A DNA stretch of 64,000 nt from Flammula alnicola. Taxonomy: Eukaryota; Basidiomycota; Agaricomycetes; Agaricales; Strophariaceae. Position numbers and translations under genes: made by a program. Location of the stretch: assembly GCA_015499995.1 (NCBI GenBank), contig JADNRV010000008.1, forward strand, positions 186,001 through 250,000, read 5' to 3'. Positions within the stretch are counted from its first letter, which is position 1, and each line of letters begins with the position of its first letter. The notes beneath the pieces are model-generated. The model searched no databases. It saw only the letters and a program-made list of their open reading frames with translations, and was not told the DNA's origin. This document shows positions 23,471-36,079 of the stretch, one piece after another.

Positions 23471-23736
23471 TGTAGGATGGAGATCTTACTCCTGCTCAAG
23501 TTTGAAAGGCTCACGGCATACGAGCAATTCAGGGACTCCACAGCCTCGAAACAAGATGTCGCTTGAAATCCTGGGTTTTATTTAATAACATGTTGCATGA
23601 CAATAATTAAGTCAAAGTTAGGAAGACCATTCCCAACAGGGTATACCATTAACTACACAGAATGTCAATGTTACAAGCTACAACCGTCCATATTCGTGGT
23701 TAGGGAAGACGAGCGTAAATCTACCTGAAATTATCA

Positions 23737-25292
23737 TTAACGAGATGGTAACCTCCCAAATCCAATATCACCTTTATCTTGTCCTTCAACTTCCTCAGCG
23801 TGACTCGAATGTCCCTCCTCATGTGTTAACTCCTCCATCAAAAGAGAGGGAGCACGGCCTGATGTGAAGTGCATGGGCTTGCTAAAGAGCACCGACTCGG
23901 GCCGCGTAGTTAGTAGCAGCACCACATTACATGCTCCACTGAGTCCGTAAAGTGCTGTTACCGCGAATGTGGCAGTTCCTGAAACCGAGTTTGGGTGGAC
24001 GAAGGTAATCCACCGTTCGACGCTTAGAGGAAGGATCGAGAGACAGTATACGAGAGGGTATCTAGAAAGAACAGTGAAAGAAAGACTGTCAGTATGCGGT
24101 GAATAGCGTATTATGGAATATGTGACGCACGCAAGCATGACCAACGCCCGACGCCGGATAACCTTGAGTGTAGGATCTGCATTGGGATCTGATCTTTGAA
24201 AGCTAAACTTCCACCAGGTGTGATCGTCAATCTTGATATTCCCGCGACTCCAGAGGTAAAGAGGGATGTAAATGGCAAAGGAGAATGTCAACGTGATCCA
24301 GAACCAAAAATATTCTCCCCATATACGCCATTGGAGGTAGCCTGAGCTTATCCAGCACCAATACTAAGACGATGAGGGGCGAGGAGTCAGATATACTATC
24401 CGCTATTACGGCGGAAGAAAATGCACGGCTTACAGGTGTTGGGGACTGATAGTGTTTGTCATTCCCGCGATGGATCGTGTTTCCGAGGATCACCATTAAG
24501 AGGATGAAGGACCATGCCGCCCCCAGAATGCATCGCGTTAGCCATATCGAACGTATGTCTTTTCCTATCCATATCCCAAGGAAAGTGAAGACTCCAATCA
24601 TCTAGTATAAAATTCAGCGCATGATATGAGCTTAGATAAGATATAATAATCACGAGCGTGGTCATGGCTACGCCTGTCTCCCCGAGTTGCTGGATAACTC
24701 CTAGTGCAATAGTCAGGACGAGTCAAATTCTTTTTGACCAAGATAATGGGGCCGACCTTGGGCATTACAGAACCTGCCAACCTCGACCTTTCCCTGTTCT
24801 ATCCACCTTATGTCCATGACGGCGCCAATAGCTTGTAGGACGTCCGCAGAGAAGAGCGAGAACTGCATTTTTGATGCATTAGAGCATGGATAACTTCGAG
24901 AGGATGGTGTTTCGTCACCATGAGCAAGTCCATTGGTTGGTGAAATACATGCAATTTCTCTCTGCGCACATGTCGGATGCGCCATGCAATATTTCGCTGT
25001 AGATGATACACCAGTTGTGAACCAATGAATGGGCATAAGGATGACGGCGCTTAGCTTACTAGGATGATGGTGAAAATGTATGAAACTGCGATCAACGAGA
25101 TTAGACCCGCTTCTGCGACAACCTTGGTATCGTTAGTGAGGATGTTGTATGAAGGCACAAGTCTGAGGGACTTACGGTCAAGCCAATACTTTCGCCGCGC
25201 GTTAGGCATCGAATGGAAGTGTCAGATAAGGATCTGTTGTATTCTTCGGGCGTGCATATGATTCCATGAGGAGCGGCATTCGTGTTATCCAT
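23737..25292 (-). CDS. Git3-like seven-transmembrane receptor, copy B
   Basis: This is the paralog of the gene at 20792-22345, with the same exon structure and seven hydrophobic segments. It starts MDNTNAAPHGIICTPEEYNR. TM5 (YFWFWITLTFSFAIYIPLYL), TM6 (YPLVYCLSILPLSVERWITF) and TM7 are unchanged. Differences cluster in the cytoplasmic tail: copy B reads MHFTSGRAPSLLMEE then LTHEEGHSSHAEEVEGQDKG, where copy A has MDLTSDSGRAPSLLMEEARS then TQEVMIKEQDKGD. The receptor cores are thus preserved while the tails diverge, which could change coupling or desensitisation; that is inference. Membrane location and G-protein signalling follow from the family. No frame break was seen. Confidence 0.8.
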
Positions 25293-25546
25293 TGAGCTGG
25301 GTGTTATCGGGTCAGCAGGGGAGACGACGTGCTGGAGCCCCTTAAGTGTTATCGTCCTCAGACGGAGTGGAAGGGGGGAAAAGTCAATCCTGACGTTATC
25401 GAGAGCGATACATATATCTGGTGGGCGCTAATAGACACTGCCTCCTTGACAGTCGGGATTTGACGCCAATAGTGTTTTTACAATGGTAAGTTGCCAAGCT
25501 GTGTGGGAGTGGCGGAAAAGGAACGGAACTTCTGAGCACAGGATTA

Positions 25547-26687
25547 CAAACTACCCGGGGCTTATAACTGATGGTGAATATTTGAAAATAGAATGCGATC
25601 AGCAAGTAAGCATAAGTACTCACTTTGTAGAGTAGGTCGATATCGTGCTGCTTGGCTTTTGGAAGTATACACTGTACAGAAAAGCCTCCAAGCATCTTAG
25701 TGTGAAGAAAAATGAGGTTGACCAATGTAACGCATGATTAACGTTACATGTCAAGGCGTGTCAAGGATGTACATTGTACATACCTGGGGAGACTATTCTG
25801 GTGACTGGCGGTCTAAGGACACCTTGTCTCAAGAGGAAAATCGCTATCAGATGACGGAGTTCTGGTCTGCGTTGAGCCTGTGCAACACGCAGCCGCGACC
25901 TTCGGAAATGAGGCCCCTATGTACGGACTGGGGAGTTGAACGGATGCAAAGCGCAATTGCATGTCCCTGCAAACCTCTGGAGTCTGCAAAGGTCTGCAAG
26001 TTGGGGTAGATCTCGGCCTTGATGAAAATCTTCAAGCTACCTTGATACAGCTCGATAGAGCTTGATAAACAGGTACCACATGCGTTTGCATTTGGGTGGA
26101 ACGTTGTGCACTTTGAACTTCGCGTGCCTGAAATGAGTCGCGAGACAGAAAGACGACATTCCACAAAAAATATGTTGAAATGCTGAAGAAGCTTGTTATA
26201 TGTTCGAGAGGACTGCGTAGTGATTGAGGAAGCAGTCGCGCTGAAAACAGCTGTTGGTCAACCCGATCGACCACCCAACAACTCGTTCCGAACTCCGGGA
26301 CCCCGTGTACGCCGGCCCCGTTTCTACTCTCATTGCACTCTCATGTCATTTACCTCGCTCTCAGTGCTTCTAGCCTTCCAGAACGCAAATCCCCCTACTG
26401 TCTAGTCACTAGTGTCGATCTCATACAAGATAATCAGTCTTTTCACTGTGATATATATAAACTTCACCAGAAGACAAGGTGGTCTCTTCAAGAGACCCGA
26501 ACAAATTATCTCTCCTTGGAAGGACTCGCGAATCTCAGATTGTGCTAATTACCAATACCGAGGCCGCTCTTAACTGTGTCCGTTGTAACATGCGGACGGG
26601 CCTTAAGGGTTTTTTTATGCCTCCGGTCTGGCTGGAAGGCATGTTGCTTTCCTTTAAATAGCCGCGTCTTGCTTTCCGCATACCCGT
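25547..26687. other. Intergenic, divergent promoters of receptor B and glyoxal oxidase
   Basis: About 1.1 kb with no recognised gene. Short open frames at 25734-26009 and 26333-26661 lack motifs. The last 200 bp before 26688 are pyrimidine-rich on the plus strand, as in many fungal promoters. Confidence 0.4.
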
Positions 26688-29356
26688 ATGTCCTTCCAAA
26701 AGTTCATGGGTATCGTTTCTCATTTTCCTGTTTCTTTTTTCTCCCTTTCCTCGTTTTTTATTTCATTGGTTCGAGCCCAGTCTACAATCACTCTACCTGC
26801 ACCAGGGCAGCCTTCACACCTCGGAAATGTTGGAAGCTTCGAGATTATTGGAAGCAGTCTTGTTAGCGCCCAACAGGTTCGTTATAGCTTTTATATCTAA
26901 GGCATATGTATATTAACCTTGGCATTGTTGGACCGTTCGGACCTACTCTAGCTCTTCGTTGGTACAGCCACCAAAGTGTACTTCGTCGACAAGGTCGAAA
27001 ACAACCCAACTAGGATCGAAGGACATCCGGCATGGGCGTCTGGTACGAACGCAATAATTGTTCCAGTCGTCATGTTATGCTCATTGACTGAACCCTAGAA
27101 TGGACTCTCGTGGCGAATACCCAGCGGCCCATGGACGCGGTGACGAACTCGTTCTGCGCTGTGAGCTCCTGCATACACACGTTTACTTCATCACGCCCTT
27201 GCTGATCTGCTTCATCCAAGGGCGGCAATGTTCTCGGCAATGGAACGTGGCTGAACGTAGGTGGCAACCAGGCAGTGACCTGGGGTGGTCAACCCGCAGC
27301 AAGCCAGGACGGCGGAGGCCCGTACGATGACCCAGACGGCAGGCAATCGTATGTCATTTGTCTTTTGCACCTATTTTTGTACGTGTGCTCAACAAATTGG
27401 TCACAGGATTCGGTTAGTATCAAAACGTGTTGTGATCGATTCGACGAGCAGGGATCTGATTTTTGCGTATACATAGATTGCTAACGCCATGCGATGGTGA
27501 GAACTGTGATTGGATCTTATCGCCAGAGCAGTCTGGGCAGCGGTGGTACCCGACCTTGTGGGCATTTTTTGCTTCTTGGGTAATGCCCGACGTTGCTCAT
27601 TGTTCAAAAACATCACAGAGAAACATTAGAAGATGGAACCATGATTATTGTGAGAAGGCCCTTATCTTGCGTCTATATATTTTAAGCGATAATTTTCCAG
27701 CTCGGTGGATGTCAGAACGGTGGCTACGTGAACGACGCTAGTCAAGATAACCCCACGTACGAATTCTTTCCATCGAGAGGACCAGCAATCGTGTCTCCAA
27801 TTTTACAGAAGACCCTTCCTGTCAACCTTTTCCCTCTAACATGGCTGCTTCCTTCTGGCACCCTTCTGATCCAATCCAACTGGGCTACGGTGGTGCTTGA
27901 CTACAAGAAGAACCAAGAGAGACAGCTGGACAATATTCCCGATGCTGTGCGGGTGTACCCTGCCAGTGCAGGGACGATTATGCTTCCTTTGACCCCTGCC
28001 AACAACTACACAGCGACGATTCTGTTCTGTGGGGGCTCGAACGTTCAGACAAATCAGTACGAGAGCAGTCTCTTTTTCCAGTCTCTTGCGTTGTCCTCCT
28101 GACCCGCAATATTATTTGTAACGTAACAGATGGACATCGCCGGGTTTTATTGTGCCTACCTACCCAGCCTCGACCTCCTGTGTGAAGCTTACGCCAGATG
28201 TCTCTGATTCGTACGAGACGGAAGATGCCTTGCCTCAAGCGCGTACAATGGCGAATTTTATTGCTCTTCCGGATGGCAGAGTACTGAACCTCAACGGAGG
28301 TAGATTGGGTGCGGAAGATTTTTATTAGTCATGGGTTTTGATTTTTCTTACCCTGTCTCTTTTAAGGAACTGCTGGGTATGGTAATGACACCTGGGCTAT
28401 TGGGCACTCATACGCAGACAGCCCAGTGTTGACGCCTGTTATTTACGACCCCAGCGCCCCCCGAGGAAGTCGGTGGTCTGCAGACGGATTGCAGGCCAGC
28501 ACGGTCCCCCGCCTGTATCACTCTTCAGCTACTCTGCTCCCTGACGGTGAGTCATCGAACCAGTAAAGCAATCACGCGACCAGGATTTTAGAGCTCATCC
28601 CGCTTTTTTGATGCAGGATCCGTGCTTGTCTCTGGGTCAAATCCAAACCCTGATGTGACTGTTGGCCCCAATGTCGAGTATCCTACGGAGTACCGGACGG
28701 AGCTCTTTTATCCGTCCTATTTCAACGAGAGGCGCCCACAACCCATGGGTATTCTGCTCAGTATTCTTATGGCGGGCCTACTTAACATTTCTCTTGACTC
28801 TGATGACCTTCTCGGCGACGTTAGCAATATCAATGCAACGAAAGTGGTGATCATCCGCACTGGGTTCTCCACACATGCTATGGTGCTTTCATCTTTTACG
28901 TATTATGAAAGATACATGCTAATTGATATTTGGATGTCTTTACAGAACATGGGTCAACGATACGTCGAACTTGCGTCGTCGTATACTGCCTATCAAGCAA
29001 ACAACACCGCACTCTTCACGTCGCGCACTTCCTCCTAATCCTGCCATTATGCCCCGGCCCTGCTTTTATCTTGTCGTCGTCAAAGGCGTGCCGTCTATCG
29101 GATTACAGGTCATGCTTGGCTCTGGGAATCTTGGACAACAGGTTATCTTCCACCTAGCGAACTGCCTGCGCAGAGTGTCGTTGCGAACACGACTGATCCG
29201 AAGGGCTCTCAGGCGCAGACCTCCGGTGCACGCTCTGCGCTGCGGGCCACTTCAGTTGGACGTGGACATCTTAGTGGTCTTTCGTCGTTTCTCTTGCCAT
29301 GTTATCGTGAGATTGGGACACGGACTCTTGCATTGTTTCTGTTGCACTTCTGTTGA
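26688..29356 (+). CDS. Glyoxal oxidase (copper radical oxidase, AA5_1)
   Basis: ATG 26688 begins a secretion signal rich in Phe and Ser. The mature part follows the glyoxal oxidase plan: VYFVDKVENNPTRIEGHPAW, TNSFCAGGNVLGNGTW (cofactor Cys), GQRWYPTLEDGTMII (cross-linked Tyr), LGGCQNGGYVNDASQDNPTY, VPRLYHSSATLLPDGSV (Tyr and His copper ligands) and STHAMNMGQRYVEL (His ligand). All copper and radical-site residues are present. The enzyme oxidises small aldehydes and makes hydrogen peroxide for extracellular peroxidases during lignocellulose decay. A 6-nt microexon (27407-27412) is needed to join RQS to LLTPC. The last 600 bp contain about nine one-base breaks (28753-28783 and 29011-29143). Across the first cluster three losses cancel, and the frame returns to NISLDSDDLLGDV. 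The stop used here lies in the restored frame. Confidence 0.85.
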
Positions 29357-30113
29357 CATTTTTACCTCACTGTAATGAACTCTTTCGTACGCATTTTCTA
29401 CTCCTGATGCATTTATTTATTGTGCTTGTTTCGAGGATTTTTCTTCCTTCCTTCATCATACCCTTGCATTTACATCACTTCACGACTTTCACATGGACAT
29501 GCTAGTAACGTACCTGGGACTATTTTCTACTCGCTGATACATCTGTATTGAATGACCACCACGATTTCGCGATGCCTGCCATTCATCCCGCCGTTAGATG
29601 TGACATACGTTTTGCAGCTGCAGGATCCAAAATAGCTTTAGCCTCGTGTGGGGGCTCTATAAATGCGTACAATTGGAAGGGGACTTTTAAATTTCTGGTT
29701 GGAGAAACTGACCTCGAAAGATCGGTATTTAATTTATCGATAGGGCCGGGTAAGATTTCTGTTTGAGGAGAGATATAAGAAGACATTGCGGCCATATGCA
29801 CTATTAGGGGTGGTATGACTGCATCAGCACTGGCAGACCCAGATAAGTTGGTGCGTTGGTCGATAAGAAAAATAGCGTATTGGTAGAACTAGCATACTTT
29901 TTCCTTGTAGATCTTTGAGCCATAATTTTGTGTAACTGCCGGACTGAGTCTGACGTCGTTGGCCAATCGATATCACGGTTCCAGACTGCTCGCGATTACG
30001 GCAGACCGGATTTGGATGGACTCGTCCATTGCCAAGGCCGAACGTGCGTACCGCATATCTTTCGACTAGCCTTTGCCAGCAACTCTGTATTTTGGGCTAT
30101 TCGCGCTACAAAC
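29357..30113. other. Intergenic, no gene seen
   Basis: This is the 3' flank of glyoxal oxidase and the promoter side of the kinase gene. A 72-codon open frame at 29548-29766 has no support. Confidence 0.4.
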
Positions 30114-31439
30114 ATGCAGCAAAACCATCGACCGGCCTTCACCAGAGGATTTAGTAACCTCCAGGCGCCAGATACGCCTACAGAACCCAGAACACCCACC
30201 GTTCAGCCTGCCGTGCCACGACCGCCAAAGGCAATGCACGTAAAGCGGGTTACTCTTACTTCAAAGAAGAATTGGTGGATGGGTGCGCCCTGTTATATCT
30301 CTACTCCTTCGATCTTACTTTCTAACATCCGATGCTTTGCTTTTCGTAGTGGAAATGGACGAGGAGGCTGAGGATACTCAGCCTTCCCAATATTCCGTCA
30401 ATTCGTTCTCGTCATCAGAGGAGACTGCGGTGGAACCACCACCTGTATACAACCAATATAACCATGGCGTCGAGGAACACCAGCGGACGATGGATCACCA
30501 GCGGAGCGAATCTCCTCCCCTTCGCCGATCTACAACCCTCCGCGCCACCCAACGTCCATCTTCTCGTTCCCAACCCCGACTGCGTACTCTGCTCCGCCCA
30601 ATCCCACAGCAAGTCTCCAGCCTTTCGCTCATGGCTCTGCGTCTGAGCTGTTCCGATGCGTCGTCAAGAAGCCCGATGTCATTCAGCTCGAGATCAACGG
30701 CGAGATGCAGTCCAACGCTTCCGATGTCACTATCCAATTCCTCGCAGAGCTGCGCGTGTACACTACATTGTCGCGGCACAGAAACATCTGTGCATTCCTC
30801 GGCTGTCTCGAGAACGTGGGCATGGTCCTGGCGTACATCGATGGCCGGACGCTGTATGATGTTATCATAGAGAGGCCGAAATTGACGACAAAGCAGAAAA
30901 TCGATTACCACAACCAGCTGCTGGATGGTCTTAGCCACCTCCATTCGTATCGACTGAGCCATGGTGACCTGTCCTTGCTCAACGTCCAGGTCACCAAACG
31001 GACGAACACGGTGAAGCTGCTGGATTTCGGCCGCTCTGTTTCCGCGGACTCGGTCTTCAAGTCGCCCGACGATGAACCCGTCGATCCATTCCCTTATATC
31101 GCATCCAAGTACCTAAATTCGGCCCCCAAACTTCCTACGGTCAAGGTTGAGCAGATGCATCCTGGGACGCGGCCGTTCTCTGCACCAGAGATCCTGCGAG
31201 GAGAGTGCCAAGACCCACTCCTTGCTGACGCATACAGCTTCGGGATGATCATGGTCTGTCTTGACCGCTGCGAGGCCGTCGACGTGAAGCCTTGGGACCA
31301 GCGGAAAGATAAGCTCCCAGCGGACCTGTATGACGGCTGCGACCTCTTCCAGGAGAGGGCGAAGGAGTATCTGCGCAGGTGGGATAAGGGAAGAAGGAGG
31401 TTGAGCAAGGCTGATATGATATGCGAGATGGAAACATAG
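30114..31439 (+). CDS. Protein kinase domain protein with proline-rich N-terminus
   Basis: The start MQQNHRPAFTRGFSNLQAPD leads into a proline- and threonine-rich region, then an exon with MDEEAEDTQPSQYSV. The kinase part runs from about 30640: LFRCVVKKPDVIQLE (candidate Lys), FLAELRVYTTLSRHRNI (helix C Glu), HGDLSLLNVQV (catalytic loop, Asp and Asn present), LLDFGRS (DFG) and GTRPFSAPEILRG (APE). The kinase looks catalytically complete but has no clear Gly-rich loop. It is short, as in many agaric-expanded kinases, and its substrate is unknown. Between PPPVYNQYN and the next block PADDGSPAERISSPSPIY the frame shifts by one near 30462, where CCATGG would need another C. The split is probably a lost base rather than a real interruption. 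Confidence 0.75.
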
Positions 31440-32986
31440 GCTGCCTTTTGTTCCTGGGCTGGGCGCAGTCACGCCGATTCCTTTACATATGGTGCGAGGT
31501 ATCTGTCGGGGCGGAGCGGGGCCTTGTTTGGGTGACGGAAACGAATGCGTCCCTCGGAACCCCGCGTTTGCTTCCTGGCCTAAGTCTAGATACCCCATTC
31601 GCATCCGGTTTGAAGATAACGCACCTTCAAGTTATTTTGTGGTTTCTTCCCAAAGATACCGAGATGCCTGGATTCATCAACAAATCCCGCACACGTTAAC
31701 TTATCTTTCCCAATCATTCTTCATCTCAACCCCCACTCATCGCGATACTTACTCCAAGTATGCCAAATCTATTCTTCGACCCGATCACGACAAGACTAGT
31801 TGAACGACGACGACGACTCATACATACCCTGAACACTGAGGTATTTAGCCGTGGTTTCCTGCCATAATCATGCATGTAGCCATTGTAACAACACCTAATG
31901 GGAGATACTGTATACACATAGGATTAGGGATATTCTGCGTGCCTCCGTTCGTTGATGGTATTATTTATTGAAAACCATCGAGTCTCGAGACTAATAGGCA
32001 CTTATGATACTGTATTCAAAATGTAGTTAGCGTAGTTCTTTTTTTCACCTTGTATATTCTTTCCTCGTAACGTGCTGAGGTCTGTGATGTTCTTATTTAT
32101 CCGCGATAAGTATGATGTTTCACTTCTCTTGATCGGTATTGTGGGCGTCGGTGGTTAGTTGATCATGATCGAGGTCAGACAGTGCATGCCCATCGATCGT
32201 TAAATTGTTCATAAGCGCCTTGAACCAACACTACGATGTCCACCCCTTTTCATTTCATATTGCGAACTCTAGCGCTCGGTGATATTAGATAATGATTATT
32301 AACGAACTCATCATGTTAACAGCCGTGGTGCGTCGTAAGTGCTTAGGTTCCCTCGGAATATTAATAACCTCCGGAAGACTTGGATACAGACCACAGGCAG
32401 TTTATTTTCTGAACGAAGTCTAAAAAGGTTTCTTATACCGCCGAGAAGGCTTATTGGATGCGTATATGCGCTCGATATGCGCATATAAGCAGTTTCCCGG
32501 CCGGCGGCAAGCACGAACAATGCGGGCCGCTGTGCAACAACGCCAAGCCCATGTTCAGAACGAGGCTTGGCACCGTCGTGAGCGCCATTGTCGTTGCGCT
32601 GCTCACAAAAAACAATGCGGCTGACGTTGACAATGACAGGGAACACGCGGTGTCGATAAGAGTTGCGCACAGACCCTCTTTTTGTTTGTGTGAAAATAAG
32701 GTTTCGCAACGTGGACCCATAAGCCAACCAAAAAAAGCGGACCCAAGCACATGAACAACTCTTTTCGGAACCCCATCATTATCAAAGCTTGCCTGCAGGA
32801 TGAGCGTCGTGTCCTCGATACTCTCGACCCGTTCATCAGGCTGGAAAATTAACGACCGTCTGTCTTCTCTCATGGACAGCATATTTGCGATAGGTTTCGG
32901 GCTGGACTCCGTTTCGTCGTTGACGCAGTGAGCCACCATGACTTCAAACTCACCGGGACGTTGGTGGGCTTTGGGAGGGCGTTATC
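31440..32986. other. Intergenic with an undecided open frame
   Basis: About 1.5 kb without a recognised gene. A 163-codon minus-strand open frame (32939-32451) starts at an ATG and contains NMLSMREDRRSLIFQPDERV and a hydrophobic stretch. On the plus strand the same DNA shows protein-like pieces in three frames, such as IIIKACLQDERRVLDTLDPF. Either the gene at 32987 begins earlier, or a small minus-strand gene exists here. Sequence alone does not decide. Confidence 0.3.
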
Positions 32987-35971
32987 ATGCTGCATTTCCT
33001 CAAGAAGATGCCCAAATCTTCCGACCCTTACGTGGCCTATGGAGTGCGCCTTTTCGTCGACTTCATCTGCACCGAGAGCGTCGCGAGGTTGGTTTTGGTG
33101 TTGATCTGGACTGCACTTGGAATGGTGCTCGCAGATGTCACCCCGGCCATCTGGGATGACGTCGGCCTCAAGCGAATTGGAACCGTTTCCGCCGCGACCT
33201 CTATACCATCTCACAAATGATACCCACGTTGCTTTCTTCCCCCCAACACGCACCGTGCGCTTTTCGCCATCGCGGGAACCCTCTGTCATCATCGAGGAGC
33301 CCAGCGTTCTTCAATCACCTTCAATAATCACTGCAGGACAAACTCCTTCAGCAACACCGTTCCTCCTACCACCACCGCCACCCTGCCAGAGAGGCCCTCA
33401 AGCGTCGTGTGCCGGGTTACTTCCCTACAGAATACTCGGATACTGAGACGGACCTGGGTTCTATTCGAGCTGGACGTTCGACGGACGCACGAGCCGCAGA
33501 CTATCTGTGTACCCCGATTTCAATGATACCGACCTATCCTCCAACACGAGCCAGAACGATCTCGATGAAGGCAACCTATCGTCTGGCGCCTCTTCAGCTT
33601 CCACCGAACGGGCAGGACCCTCCTCAACCGTCCTTGATACGACAGGAATCCCGGATATGGACGTGGAAGAAGAAGTACTAGCCGATACTGCAGTAGCAGC
33701 GCCTGTGAAGCACGAAGAGGGAGAAACAACACCCAGACAGCAGCAGGTGCCATACCTTCCGCCTACCCCTTCTGATTCGGCGGCACGATGGCGACTCAAT
33801 CGCGATCTTGAGGAGCCTCTGCCAGTGAGACCTCCTTCCGCGATGCTGCCGCAAATACCTGACTTCTTGGAGGAGGCGTCGACAGAGGACTGGGAGAAAA
33901 TCAAACGCAGGAGCGGCGGATTACAACAATGAGAAAAGCCACCCACGCCACCGCCAAAGATGATCTGCCCCTCATTTCCCATGCCTCCTCCAAGGCTTGC
34001 TACATCTCCGCCACAAGAAACAGCAATCGCGTTCGATTCCATCGCCCGATGACGATTGGGATACCTTGAACTCTCAATTTATTTCGCCTCCTGACGCTGC
34101 TACGACAACTAATGACCACCGACAATCACTGCCTCCGCCTTACAAGGCCCACGAAGAATTTGACGACATATACGGCGACTTTCCACAAGAACACAAGGCT
34201 CCTGCGCCAACGACCCATGGTGCTGATGATGAGGGCGCACAAACCGGGAATCTCATTGACGATAGTATCGTTCCTCCTTCCACGAATCCTTTCCTTTTCG
34301 GCGAGAGTAGCGGCTCCAATCCGTGGGGCGGTTTCGGACAGACACCCTCGTCTGATGAGCAGCAGCTTGCAGAAAGCAAGCGGAAGAGGAGGAGGAGGAA
34401 GCCGCCCGACAGCAGGAGAAGGAAGAGCAGGAGCTGAGAGAGAGGGCAGAGCAGGAGGAGAGGCGCAAGGAAAAGAGAAAAGAAGGCGGCGGAGGAGGAG
34501 GAGAGGAAGGCATCGGAGGAGAAGCGCAGGGAAGAGGAGTTGAGGCTGCAGAAGGAAACGGAGGAGGCAGAATTGAAGAAGAACAGGAGGAAGAGGAGAA
34601 ACAGAGAATATTCGAAGAGCAGGAGAAGAAGAAGCAAGAAATCGCAGAAAGGAAGAAGAAAGAAATGGAGGATGAACGTGCCCGAAAGAAAAAACGCGAG
34701 GAGGAGCAAGCGCTCGCGGCGAAGAAGGCAGCGGAGGCAGAAGCCCAACGAGAAAAGGAGAAAGAGGAGCAGATAAAACATGAACAGGAGGCAGCGCAAA
34801 GACGGAAAGAGAAAAGGAAGCCGCAGACAGGAGGCAGAAGGCGAAAGAAGAGGAAGAGAGGAAGAAGCAGAGGAGGCTGCAGCTGCACAGGCAGCGGAGG
34901 AGGAACGTCAGGAACAGCAAGCGAAACGGAAGGAAGAGGAGGCTGCGGCGGAAAGGATCAAGGCTGAGGAAGCAGCGGCTACGTTGGCGAAAGCAGAAGA
35001 GGAGGAACGGCAACGAGAGGAAGAAAGGTCCGGAAGGAGGCAGAAGAGGCAGAAGCCAAAAGGATTCAAGAGGCCCAAACGCAGAGCGAGAGATGAACAG
35101 CCAAGGACAGGGAGCACCAGAAGCAGTACAGACAGCGCAAGGAGCAGAGGCGGCATCACCGCATGAGGAATCTACGCAAAACGCCACACCTCCAGAAAAC
35201 CTCGAGGATGCTCGAACATTGACGGCTCCGGTCCCAGAGGAACCTCCGCAACCTGAACAGCCCCAGGTGCAAGCAGTCGACGAAGAATCTGTGGTTAGCA
35301 TGGCCAGCGAGATGCCTGGAAACGTCAGAGATCGCGTCACAAACTTACTCTTGCTAAAGGCGCAAATGGTCGAGATGAAGCAACGCATCGAAGAATTAAA
35401 GGAGCAAGCCGACGCTTCTGGTGGAGACGAAGCTCTGCAGGATATACAGAGAGTTGAGAAAGTACTCAGGAAAATGCAAAAGAAGGAATCAAGAAGATAT
35501 GACGAAACCAAAGGTACGTTGCGACATGTATCCATTATATCACCACTCAGTTCGCTTGCTACAGGCATTACGCACGAATTCCTTGACGACCAATTTGATA
35601 CTGGCGACTCCATAGCATTAGAAGGCGCAGGACTTAGGGGTGCGGAAACGAAAATCGAAGAGAAATTAGAGGAGTTGCTGAGCCCAGAGACCGACTCAAT
35701 CAAGCTGACCATCAATGTTGCTAAGGGTCAGCCCGGCAAGAAACAAAAGCAAAATGTGACTGGCGTGCTCGATAGGTATGTAACAATTGGCTTCGAGTGA
35801 TATAACCTTGACACTTTGACTTCTAGGTATAAGCTCCTGGGCTACACTCGCGAAAAAGCCAAGGTTGGCCGGGTTATGACAGTCGATGTTCCTTCAGAGT
35901 CTTTTGCAGAGTGGCTGATTGCTTTCCGTAGCTACATGACGCAGGCCGCAAATGACAGTGATTCCTACTAA
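32987..35971 (+). CDS. Proline-rich, coiled-coil protein of unknown function (frame-broken)
   Basis: The N-terminus holds a hydrophobic segment, SVARLVLVLIWTALGMVLAD. Acidic, proline-rich text follows (HVAFFPPTRTVRFSPSREP, VPGYFPTEYSDTETDLGSI, VPYLPPTPSDSAARWRLNRD, PDDDWDTLNSQFISPPDAA). Next comes about 200 residues of Glu/Lys/Arg/Ala coiled coil, then a folded C-terminus with ITHEFLDDQFDTGDSIALEG, IKLTINVAKGQPGKKQKQNV and YKLLGYTREKAKVGRVMTVD. It stops at 35969-35971. At least eight frame changes are needed to read it through, plus one in-frame TGA after SGGLQQ near 33930. Between breaks the composition remains coding-like, so errors are likelier than decay. The family is not recognised. The start is uncertain and may lie upstream. 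Confidence 0.55.
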
Positions 35972-36079
35972 TTCTGACGCTTTTTTTTTTGTTCTGTATA
36001 TTGATTACCAACTTCCTGTACAAGATAATTGCCATATTTTACGTTGCATGTATGCTACGATCATGATCACCTTTCACCA

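Larger units (their letters stand above)
22612..25546. repeat. Tandem duplication, unit 2 (~2.9 kb)
   Basis: Second copy of the unit at 19548-22605. It starts TGAGTCGTTACA and ends GAGCACAGGA. It carries the conserved flank, an extra ~290-bp AT-rich insertion (about 23185-23470) and receptor gene B. It lacks the F-box fragment of unit 1. Confidence 0.85.

Noticed and set aside
25734..26009. 91-codon plus-strand open frame
   Set aside because: No motif, no splice continuation, and it is absent from the otherwise duplicated context.
34126..35715. 529-codon minus-strand open frame rich in Ser, Phe and Leu
   Set aside because: It is the antisense of the Glu/Lys-rich coiled-coil region; such frames arise from biased purine-rich coding sequence.
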